The notes beneath the pieces were generated by a model. That model was not told the DNA's origin. It was given only the letters and a program-made list of their open reading frames with translations, and searched no databases. Both the position numbers and the translations under genes were made by a program. Positions 57,818 to 64,000 of a DNA stretch of 64,000 bases are shown here, piece by piece. The first letter of the stretch is position 1. Each line of letters opens with the position of its first letter. The DNA is taken from the NCBI RefSeq assembly GCF_041021955.1, contig NZ_CP158375.1:806001-870000 (forward strand), in the 5' to 3' direction. This stretch comes from Caulobacter sp. 73W (lineage in GTDB: Bacteria > Pseudomonadota > Alphaproteobacteria > Caulobacterales > Caulobacteraceae).

Positions 57818-59320
57818 TTACCGCAGCATCTCCGCCAGGGCCTTGGCCTCGCCTTCGAAGGCCGCGTCGGACTGGATGCGTTTCCAGGCGTCGAGGACGC
57901 CGGGGTCGCGGGTGAGCTGGGCTTCCAGAACGCGCACGTCGGCGTCGGAGGCGTCGCCCGTGCGGGCGTCGACCCGCTGGCGCAGCAGCTCGGCGGGGGC
58001 CTGCAGCCAGACACCCTGGAACGGCACACCGGCGCGCATCGCCAGGTCAGCAGCCTGCTGGCGCTCTTCCGGCCTCAGGAACACCGCGTCGAGGACGACG
58101 GAGCTGCCGGTGGCCAGCAGCAGGGCGGCCTCCTCGAACAGGCGGGCATAGACCTTGGCGCCGAACTCCTGGGTGTAGGCCTCGGGCGGCAGCTTCTGCA
58201 GCGGGGCGGCGCCCCACAGGCGCTTGCGAAGTTCGTCCGAGCGCAGGACCACCGCGCCCGGCGCGACGCCCAGGCCCGGCGCGGCGGCGCGGGCGAAGGT
58301 GGACTTGCCCGAACCCGACAGGCCGCCGACGGCGACCAGCCCAGTGCGCTTGGGCTCCAGATGGGCCAGGGCGGTGGCGAGATAGGCGCGGGCCGCCTCG
58401 TCGTCGTCGCTATAGGCCTGGACGTGGCAGCGCACGGCGGCGCGCACCGACAGCATCAGCGGCAGGGCCGACAGGCCGCTGAACAGGGCGTCGCCGAAGC
58501 TGCGGGCGGCCTCGTCCAGATAGGCGTTCATCACCCGGTTGGCCGCGTCGCGACGGCGTCGGAAATCCAGGTCCATCAGCAGGAAGGCTAGGTCATACTG
58601 GACGTCGATGTCCGACAGCACGTCGTTGAACTCGATGCAGTCGAACAGGATCGGACGCCCGTCCTCCAGCAGGATGTTCCCCAGGTGCAGGTCGCCGTGG
58701 CAGTGGCGGGCGAAGCCCTGGCCGGCGCGGGCGTTCAGCAGGTCGCCCTGGGCGGCGAAGGCGCGGTCGGTCTCGGCCACCAGGCGGGCCACGGCGCTTT
58801 GACCCAGGCGCGGGCCAAGCCCGGTCAGCAGGCTGGCGTTGGAGCGGATAGTGTAGCCCAGCGCATCCACCCCGCCGCCCTTGGGGCGCAGGTCCGAGCT
58901 CAGGTGGAAGGCGGCGATGGTGCGGCCCAGGCTTTCCTCGACCTGATCGTCGATGGCCCAGGGCTGGGCGGACAGGACGGCGTGCTCGTCGAAGCGGCGC
59001 ATCTCCAGCGCGTGCTCGACCACCTCCCCTTCCCCGCCGAGCGCCAGGGAGCCGTCGGCCAGACGGACGATGGGCGTCACCTGACGATAGATGTCCGAGG
59101 CCGCGGCGCGGTTGAAGGTCAGCTCCCGCTCCAGCGCCCAGCGGCGCAGTTCAAGCGTGGAGTAGTTGAGGAAGCCGAAGTCGACCGGACGCTTCACCTT
59201 CCAGGCGCTGTCGCCCAGCAGGAAGACGCGGGCGCAGGATGTCTCGATAACGCGCTCGGCCTTGGCGCCGAACCATTGGGCGATGTCGGCCTCGTGTGCC
59301 AGTTCGGAAGGCGTGGTCAT
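57818..59320 (-). CDS. Bifunctional aminoglycoside phosphotransferase-like/P-loop kinase protein
   Basis: A 500-residue two-domain protein. Residues ~1-320 form an APH-type kinase fold, with [20 protein letters not shown] and FDCIEF (catalytic HGDxxxxN and DxE). Residues ~330-500 form a P-loop kinase with [13 protein letters not shown] (Walker A) and [14 protein letters not shown]. This architecture is common in proteobacteria and is annotated as an ATP-binding or zeta-toxin-like kinase of unknown substrate; antibiotic resistance is not implied. Its ATG overlaps the pdxH stop codon. Confidence 0.9.
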   Translation of the reverse strand: MTTPSELAHEADIAQWFGAKAERVIETSCARVFLLGDSAWKVKRPVDFGFLNYSTLELRRWALERELTFNRAAASDIYRQVTPIVRLADGSLALGGEGEVVEHALEMRRFDEHAVLSAQPWAIDDQVEESLGRTIAAFHLSSDLRPKGGGVDALGYTIRSNASLLTGLGPRLGQSAVARLVAETDRAFAAQGDLLNARAGQGFARHCHGDLHLGNILLEDGRPILFDCIEFNDVLSDIDVQYDLAFLLMDLDFRRRRDAANRVMNAYLDEAARSFGDALFSGLSALPLMLSVRAAVRCHVQAYSDDDEAARAYLATALAHLEPKRTGLVAVGGLSGSGKSTFARAAAPGLGVAPGAVVLRSDELRKRLWGAAPLQKLPPEAYTQEFGAKVYARLFEEAALLLATGSSVVLDAVFLRPEERQQAADLAMRAGVPFQGVWLQAPAELLRQRVDARTGDASDADVRVLEAQLTRDPGVLDAWKRIQSDAAFEGEAKALAEMLR

Positions 59321-59988
59321 GGGAACAGGCGCCGCGTGGTCCAGGCGGCGTCAGGCGTCGGACGCTCGAACACCAGCCGCTCGTGCAGGCGGAACGGACG
59401 GTCACGCCAGAACTCGATAGCGACGGGCCGGATGCGGAAGCCGGACCAGTGCGGCGGGCGCGTCACCTTGCCCAGGCCGAAGCGCAGGCCGACCTCGGCC
59501 ACCTTCTTCTCCAGGGCGAAGCGGTCCGGCAGGGTCCGCGACTGGTCGGACGCCCAGGCGCCCAGCTGGCTGGGGCGAGCGCGGGTGGCGAAATAGGCGT
59601 CGGCCTCCGCGTCGGTCACGCGCTCCACGGCGCCGCGCACGCGCACCTGGCGGCGCAGGGACTTCCAGTGAAACAGCAGGGCGGCCTTGGGATTGGCGGT
59701 CAGCTCCCGCCCCTTGGCGCTGTCGAGGTTGGTGTAGAAGACGAAGCCGGCGGGATCGACATCCTTCAGCAGCACCATGCGCAGGTCCGGCAGGCCGTCC
59801 TCGTCCACGGTGGCCAAGGCCATGCCGTTGGGATCGTTGGGCTCGGACTTGTCGGCCGCCTTCAGCCACTCGGCGAACAGGGCGAAGGGGTCCGCTTCGG
59901 GCAGCAGGGGCAGCGGCTCCGCGCTGGTCACCTGGCGGACGTATTCGTCCTCGGTGGGGCTGTGCGGGATCAGGGGCTCGTCGGTCAT
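59317..59988 (-). CDS. pdxH: Pyridoxamine 5'-phosphate oxidase
   Basis: A 223-residue FMN enzyme that makes pyridoxal 5'-phosphate from PNP or PMP, the last step of vitamin B6 synthesis and salvage. The N-terminal region [20 protein letters not shown] and [20 protein letters not shown], then [34 protein letters not shown] and the C-terminal [33 protein letters not shown] and RLFP ending are diagnostic. ATG 59988 is chosen because the family starts there. The stop overlaps the start of the kinase fusion gene (ATGA). Confidence 0.97.
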   Translation of the reverse strand: MTDEPLIPHSPTEDEYVRQVTSAEPLPLLPEADPFALFAEWLKAADKSEPNDPNGMALATVDEDGLPDLRMVLLKDVDPAGFVFYTNLDSAKGRELTANPKAALLFHWKSLRRQVRVRGAVERVTDAEADAYFATRARPSQLGAWASDQSRTLPDRFALEKKVAEVGLRFGLGKVTRPPHWSGFRIRPVAIEFWRDRPFRLHERLVFERPTPDAAWTTRRLFP

Positions 59989-60063
59989 GTCCGCCCTATA
60001 GCGCGCCTTGGCTTTCGGATCAGCCTTAACAGGAAATTGACCAAAACAGCCGAGGCTCCCTCG

Positions 60064-60759
60064 GTGACTACTCGCGCTGTCATAACCCCCGCCACCGCCC
60101 GCGCCCTTCTCGGCGTGGAGCACGGCGCTGATGCGCAGACCCTGCGAAAAGCCTTCCGCGAGGCCGCCAAGCGGGCCCACCCCGACCGTCCGGGCGGCAG
60201 TCCCGCCCTGTTCCGCGACATGCTGGCCGCACACCGCGTGCTGCAGGCCGACCTTGGCTCGCCCATCGCCTTCCCGCCCGCCGTGCAGGAGGCCGCCGCG
60301 CCACCCGCCACCGGCGTGACCATCACACCCCTGATCGCCGTCGAGGGCGGACAGGTGGAGATCGAGCACGAAGGCCGCCGCCTGCGCGTCACCCTGCCCG
60401 CCGGCCTGCGCGAGGACGACCGCATCCGGGTCGACGGCGTGGTCCTGGCCGTCAGCATCAGCGGCGACGCCGAGGCCCTGGTGCGCGGCGACGACCTGTG
60501 GCTGACCGCGGCCATCGACCCGCAACTTCTGGCCGACGGCGGCCGCGCCGTCATCGACACCCCGGTGGGCCGCCGCAGCATCTGGATCACCCAGAAGGCG
60601 GCCGAACGCGGCCTGATCCGCGTGCAGGGCCAAGGCCTGCCGGCGCGAGGCGATCACGCGCAGGGCGACCTGTTCCTGCGGGTGGAGCGCGCCGCCGAAC
60701 GCGGCGAGAGCGCGGCCCGGACCCTGCTGAAGCGCTTCACGGCGGCCTGGGCGGCCTAA
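60064..60759 (+). CDS. J-domain protein (DnaJ-like)
   Basis: A 231-residue protein from GTG 60064. The N-terminal ~65 residues are a J domain with the HPD tripeptide in [10 protein letters not shown], which stimulates DnaK ATPase. The C-terminal part ([40 protein letters not shown]) resembles the peptide-binding DnaJ C-terminal barrel. There is no Gly/Phe region or zinc finger, so it is a CbpA-like or specialised co-chaperone. Divergent from pdxH over 75 bases. Confidence 0.88.
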   Translation: MTTRAVITPATARALLGVEHGADAQTLRKAFREAAKRAHPDRPGGSPALFRDMLAAHRVLQADLGSPIAFPPAVQEAAAPPATGVTITPLIAVEGGQVEIEHEGRRLRVTLPAGLREDDRIRVDGVVLAVSISGDAEALVRGDDLWLTAAIDPQLLADGGRAVIDTPVGRRSIWITQKAAERGLIRVQGQGLPARGDHAQGDLFLRVERAAERGESAARTLLKRFTAAWAA

Positions 60760-60760
60760 C

Positions 60761-60791
60761 TCCCCTCGCCCCCGTTTGCGGAGGAGAGGGG
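60761..60791. terminator. Hairpin after the J-domain gene
   Basis: TCCCCTCGCCCCCGTTTGCG followed by GAGGAGAGGGGA can fold with CCCCTC/GAGGGG and CGCA-type sub-pairings. It resembles a worn type B repeat end and sits 2 bases after the stop codon. Confidence 0.45.
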
Positions 60792-60828
60792 ATTGGTCGC
60801 GCCGACGCCTTCAGCTAAAAGCGCGGCC

Positions 60829-61947
60829 ATGTCGCACAACACCTTCGGTCATTTGTTCCGCGTCACCACCTGGGGCGAAAGCCATGGGCCGGCGTTGGGG
60901 TGCGTGGTGGACGGGTGTCCTCCCGGCGTCGGTCTGACGGCCGCCGAGATCCAGGTCTGGCTGGACAAGCGCAAGCCCGGCCAGGGCAAGTTCGTTACCC
61001 AGCGGCGCGAGCCGGACGAAGTGAAGATCCTGTCGGGAGTGTTCGAGGACGACCGCACGGCCGGCCAGGTGACCACCGGCACGCCGATCAGCCTGATGAT
61101 CGAGAACACCGACCAGCGGTCCAAGGACTATTCCGACATCGCCCAGGCCTTCCGGCCCGGTCATGCCGACTACGCCTATTTCGCCAAGTACGGGGTGCGC
61201 GACTATCGCGGCGGCGGGCGTTCGTCCGCCCGCGAGACGGCGGCGCGCGTCGCGGCGGGCGCCGTGGCCCGCAAGATCCTGGAGGGCGTGACCATCCGCG
61301 CCTGCCTGGTGCAGATCGGCCCGCACGCCATCGACCGTTCGCGGTTCGACTGGGCCGAGGTCGAGAACAATCCCTTCTGGTCCCCCGACGCCGCCATCGT
61401 GCCGGTGTGGGAGGAGCACCTGGAGACGATCCGCAAGGCCGGCTCGTCCACCGGCGCCGTCGTCGAGGTCGAGGCGGTGGGCGTGCCCGCCGGCTGGGGC
61501 GCGCCGATCTATGGCAAGCTGGACAGCGAACTGGCCGCCGCCCTGATGTCGATCAACGCCGCCAAGGGCGTGGAGATCGGGGCCGGCTTCGCCTCCGCGG
61601 CCTTCACCGGCGAGGAGAACGCCGACGAGATGAGGATGAAGGACGGCCAGGTCGAGTTCCTGGCCAACAACGCCGGCGGCGTGCTGGGCGGCATCTCCAC
61701 CGGCCAGCCGGTGGTGGCCCGCGTGGCGTTCAAGCCCACCTCCTCGATCCTCACCCCGCGCCAGGCGGTGAACGAGAAGGGTGAGGAGGTCGACCTGCGC
61801 ACCAAGGGCCGCCACGACCCCTGCGTCGGCATCCGCGGCGTGCCGGTGGTCGAGGCCATGACCGCCTGCGTCCTGGCCGACGCCTTCCTGCGCCACCGCG
61901 CCCAGACGGGCGGCGGCGCCTTCGCGCCCGGAGCGCGCGGCGAATAA
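60829..61947 (+). CDS. aroC: Chorismate synthase
   Basis: A 372-residue enzyme that converts 5-enolpyruvylshikimate-3-phosphate to chorismate with reduced FMN, the last step of the shikimate pathway. Signatures: [71 protein letters not shown] and RGRHDPC-type [23 protein letters not shown] 60829 gives the family start [11 protein letters not shown]. Normal length and well conserved. Confidence 0.98.
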   Translation: MSHNTFGHLFRVTTWGESHGPALGCVVDGCPPGVGLTAAEIQVWLDKRKPGQGKFVTQRREPDEVKILSGVFEDDRTAGQVTTGTPISLMIENTDQRSKDYSDIAQAFRPGHADYAYFAKYGVRDYRGGGRSSARETAARVAAGAVARKILEGVTIRACLVQIGPHAIDRSRFDWAEVENNPFWSPDAAIVPVWEEHLETIRKAGSSTGAVVEVEAVGVPAGWGAPIYGKLDSELAAALMSINAAKGVEIGAGFASAAFTGEENADEMRMKDGQVEFLANNAGGVLGGISTGQPVVARVAFKPTSSILTPRQAVNEKGEEVDLRTKGRHDPCVGIRGVPVVEAMTACVLADAFLRHRAQTGGGAFAPGARGE

Positions 61948-62015
61948 TCCGCTTCAAAAGCAGGCGATGGGTAGCTGAACCGCCGCCAGCATTAAGCCTA
62001 ACGTTGTTTTTCGCG

Positions 62016-62042
62016 TTGACCCGCAAGGATTTAGGCCATTAT
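62016..62042 (+). promoter_or_regulatory. Possible promoter of the response regulator gene
   Basis: TTGACC, a 15-base gap and CATTAT lie 65-91 bases upstream of GTG 62107 in an AT-richer stretch. A match by eye only. Confidence 0.3.
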
Positions 62043-62106
62043 GGAGCCTGCGCGCCAAGGGCAGATACTTGCCTAGGCGGGGGGACACAGGGGCAGCAAT
62101 CCGGTC

Positions 62107-62613
62107 GTGCAATTCGGTTTCCTGAAAGTTCTTCTGGTTGATGACAACCAGAACATGCTGCTTTTGCTGACGGAGATTCTCCGGGCGATCGGCGTGCGTC
62201 AGGTCTATGAGGCGCTCGATGGCGGCGAAGCCTTCGAGGTCATGCGCCGCAACGCGATCGACATCGTGATCACCGACCTGACCATGTCGCCGATCAACGG
62301 CATCGACTTCGTCAACCTGCTGCGCAACAGCCCCGACAGCCCCAATCAGCTGGTGCCCATCATCATGGTCACCGGCCACTCCACACCCCGCGCGGTCAAG
62401 GAAGCCCGCGACGCTGGGGTCAACGAGTTCCTGGCCAAGCCCGTCACCGCCCGCAGCGTGATCCACCGCATCGGCCTGGTCATCGAACAGGCCCGCCCGT
62501 TCATCCGCTCCAACGACTATTTCGGCCCGGACCGGCGCCGGCGGGACGATCCGAACTATACGGGTCAGAAGCGCCGCGAGACGGACCAGCTGTCGGACGA
62601 CGAGCTGTATTGA
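62107..62613 (+). CDS. Single-domain response regulator with basic C-terminal tail
   Basis: A 168-residue CheY-like protein. Phospho-acceptor Asp57 (IVITDLTMSPINGIDF), acid pocket VLLVDDNQ, switch Thr in IIMVTGHS and Lys in FLAKPVTA. After the receiver it has a ~45-residue tail with YFGPDRRRRDDPN, then YTGQKRRETDQ, a conserved-looking extension of unknown role that distinguishes it from DivK and CheY. GTG start. No kinase is adjacent. Followed by a type C repeat. Confidence 0.92.
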   Translation: MQFGFLKVLLVDDNQNMLLLLTEILRAIGVRQVYEALDGGEAFEVMRRNAIDIVITDLTMSPINGIDFVNLLRNSPDSPNQLVPIIMVTGHSTPRAVKEARDAGVNEFLAKPVTARSVIHRIGLVIEQARPFIRSNDYFGPDRRRRDDPNYTGQKRRETDQLSDDELY

Positions 62614-62617
62614 GGCC

Positions 62618-62723
62618 GTGCGTCCTTCGAGACGCGGTCTGCGACCGCTCCTCAGGATGACGAATTCAGGTGCAACAAGGCTCGTCATGCCGCGGGCGCG
62701 ATAGCGCATCTCGAAGCACGCAC
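62618..62723. repeat. Type C repeat, copy 4
   Basis: GTGCGTCCTTCGAGACGCGG at the left, CCTCAGGATGACGAATTCAG internally and GCATCTCGAAGCACGCAC at the right. Orientation is the reverse of the copies at 8954 and 33106. It sits between the response regulator and lipoprotein genes. Confidence 0.85.
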
Positions 62724-62802
62724 GGACTATCGGCCGCAGCCTCAGAAATCTTCCGTTGAGAACCGGCGTGTAGGATCGGCCTTCTAGTCGGAGCCCTATC
62801 CC

Positions 62803-63012
62803 ATGCGTCTTTCCCGCCTGGCCGCCCTGTCGGCCGTGATCGCCAGCGCGCTGGCGCTGCAAGGCTGCCTGGCCGTCGCCGCCGGCGGCGCGGTGGTGGG
62901 CGCGGGCGCGGCGGTGGTCGGCGGCACCGCCAAGGTCGCCGGCAAGGCCGTGGTCGGCACGGGCAAGATGATCATCCCGGGCGATGGCCGGGACGACGAG
63001 GACCGCCGCTAG
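62803..63012 (+). CDS. Small lipoprotein, NF038104-like
   Basis: A 69-residue lipoprotein: signal MRLSRLAALSAVIASALALQ, lipobox LQGC (Cys22), then a Gly/Ala/Val-rich repeat segment (AVAAGGAVVGAGAAVVGGTA, KVAGKAVVGTGKM) and an acidic end GDGRDDEDRR. Function unknown. Its stop directly abuts the queD stop (CTAGCTAG). Confidence 0.75.
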   Translation: MRLSRLAALSAVIASALALQGCLAVAAGGAVVGAGAAVVGGTAKVAGKAVVGTGKMIIPGDGRDDEDRR

Positions 63013-63381
63013 CTAGAGCGACAACTCACACCGCTCGCCGATCGTCGGGCGGGAGACCACCACGCGCGACAGGCCGGGGAAGCGCGGCTTCAGCTTGCCC
63101 ACGAAGTGCAGGCACAGGTTTTCCAGGGTCGGGACCTGAAGGCCGGGATGGTCGTTGAGCAGGCCGTGGTCCAGCTCCTCGGCCACCGCCTTCAGCGCCT
63201 TGTCGAGGACGTCGAGGTCCTCCACCCAGCCGGCCGCCTGGGCCGCGCCCTTGACGCTGGCCTCGACCTTGAAGGAATGGCCGTGCAGGCGGCGGTAGCG
63301 ATGCTCCGCGGGACCTTGCTCGATGTAATGGGCCGCGTCGAAGGTCGCGGCCTTCGTGATTTCGAAGACAGGCTCGGTCAT
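63013..63381 (-). CDS. queD: 6-carboxytetrahydropterin synthase-like protein (QueD)
   Basis: A 122-residue protein of the PTPS fold. QueD converts dihydroneopterin triphosphate to 6-carboxy-5,6,7,8-tetrahydropterin in queuosine/preQ0 synthesis. Zinc ligands are His18 (FDAAHYI), His33 and His35 (LHGHSF). Asp71-His72 (LDHGLL) and Glu117 (SRPTIGERC) are in place. The catalytic Cys that normally precedes the LHGH motif is replaced by Tyr29 (HRYRRLHGH). It lies 68 bases after queE, which supports the pathway assignment. Confidence 0.88.
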   Translation of the reverse strand: MTEPVFEITKAATFDAAHYIEQGPAEHRYRRLHGHSFKVEASVKGAAQAAGWVEDLDVLDKALKAVAEELDHGLLNDHPGLQVPTLENLCLHFVGKLKPRFPGLSRVVVSRPTIGERCELSL

Positions 63382-63449
63382 GGGCTCGAAACTTGTGTGC
63401 GGGGCCTGGGAGGGCTGCACGCATCCGGCATAACGGCCGAACGCGCTCC

Positions 63450-64000
63450 TCAGGGCAGGCCCAGATATTTGTGCGTCTGCACGCTTAAACGCCACTTGGG
63501 GTGGGAAAGGCAATAGGCGACGGCCTTTTGCGTGTTTTCCAGCTGGTCCGGCCCGTCCATGGGCTGCAGGTAGAACCGCTCGAAATCCATGTGCTCGAAG
63601 CGCGACGGATCGGCCAGGGCCTGGGGATAGACCAGCTTCAGCTCCTGGCCCCGGGTCTGCACGACGGCCGCGTCGGCCTTGGGGCTGACGCAGATCCAGT
63701 CGATGCCGTCGGGAGCCGGCAGGGTGCCGTTGGTCTCCACCGCGATCATGAAGCCGCGCGAATGAAGTGCGTCGATCAGGGGGGCGTCCAACTGCAGCAT
63801 CGGCTCGCCGCCGGTGATCACCACCAGCCGGTCGTCCGGCCCGCCGGTCCAGGCGGCGGCCACCGCGTCGGCCAGGGCGTCGGGCGTGGCGAACTTGCCG
63901 CCGCCCTCCCCGTCCGTCCCCACGAAGTCGGTGTCGCAGAAGGTGCAGACGGCCTTGGCCCGATCCTGCTCGCGCCCGGTCCACAGGTTGCAGCCCGCGA
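63450..64000 (-). CDS. queE: 7-carboxy-7-deazaguanine synthase QueE, C-terminal part
   Basis: The gene runs off the right edge; ~183 codons are visible. The radical SAM remnant AGCNLWTGRE, then AVCTFCDTDFVG carries cysteines of the [4Fe-4S] cluster, followed by LVVITGGEPMLQLDA (SAM-binding GGE), IAVETNGTLPAPDGIDWICV and the C-terminal LQPMDG and HKYLGLP. QueE makes 7-carboxy-7-deazaguanine from the QueD product. The longer CXXXCXXC-type loop shows the alternative QueE cluster motif. Adjacent queD confirms the context. Confidence 0.95.
   Translation of the reverse strand, partial: AGCNLWTGREQDRAKAVCTFCDTDFVGTDGEGGGKFATPDALADAVAAAWTGGPDDRLVVITGGEPMLQLDAPLIDALHSRGFMIAVETNGTLPAPDGIDWICVSPKADAAVVQTRGQELKLVYPQALADPSRFEHMDFERFYLQPMDGPDQLENTQKAVAYCLSHPKWRLSVQTHKYLGLP

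Noticed and set aside
57818..59320. Antibiotic resistance by the APH-like protein
   Set aside because: The APH fold is shared by many housekeeping kinases, and this APH/P-loop fusion is a known family of unknown substrate; there is no resistance context.

Overview
The window looks like a GC-rich alphaproteobacterial chromosome, most likely from the Caulobacteraceae (Caulobacter/Phenylobacterium/Brevundimonas group). The grounds are a DivJ-like membrane histidine kinase, a MucR/Ros regulator, DUF1491 and DUF6456 proteins, a perfect CtrA box (TTAA-N7-TTAA), six TonB-dependent receptor (TBDR) loci including two broken ones, frequent GTG/TTG starts, and intergenic spaces filled with several families of palindromic repeats. 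There is no phage, plasmid, insertion sequence or CRISPR array.

Layout. 1-0.6 kb: the end of a hybrid histidine kinase. 0.8-3.6 kb: an NMT1/SsuA-type ABC importer (lipoprotein, ATPase, permease), its genes separated by repeats. 3.7-6.7 kb: a GH95 glycosidase facing a dihydrofolate-reductase-like protein. 6.9-8.6 kb: a coupled pair (large helical protein and TonB-C-terminus-like exported protein) behind a CtrA box. 9.1-14.3 kb: release factor 3, then a TBDR followed by an apparently Tat-exported PLP aminotransferase. 14.9-18.3 kb: an amino-acid permease and small hypothetical genes. 18.5-21.2 kb: the DivJ-like kinase and a divergent soluble kinase. 21.3-24.5 kb: SufE, a DnaA-helix-turn-helix/DUF6456 pair, a PAS protein and MucR. 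24.8-28.5 kb: crotonase and MaoC hydratase (divergent, with a PsrA-like operator between), a TTC38-like protein and a TetR regulator. 28.6-33.1 kb: two dimeric-barrel monooxygenase-like proteins, a TBDR overlapping a three-cysteine MerR regulator, and an AraC regulator. 33.2-40.2 kb: a trypsin-like protease, oligopeptidase B, GFA, GNAT, nucleotidyltransferase-like, OsmC, cupin, LysR and a small membrane protein. 40.5-40.8 kb: tRNA-Gln and tRNA-Pro. 41.1-42.9 kb: SppA.

43.0-55.7 kb is a TBDR island. It holds a truncated, frameshifted fragment, two intact receptors, and a receptor interrupted by two frameshifts, with a small exported protein, a TIGR01244 phosphatase-like protein and an MBL hydrolase inserted. 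56.0-64.0 kb: acyl-CoA ligase, aminoglycoside-phosphotransferase/kinase fusion, pdxH, a J-domain protein, aroC, a response regulator, a small lipoprotein, queD and partial queE (preQ0 synthesis).

Most notable signals: the repeat families, one nested inside another and several apparently supplying ribosome binding sites; perfect CtrA and FNR/FixK boxes; a long palindrome upstream of mucR; the TBDR-MerR and TBDR-aminotransferase operons; the decaying receptors beside a G10 tract; and a QueD lacking its usual catalytic cysteine. I see no single clearly new defence or biosynthetic system.
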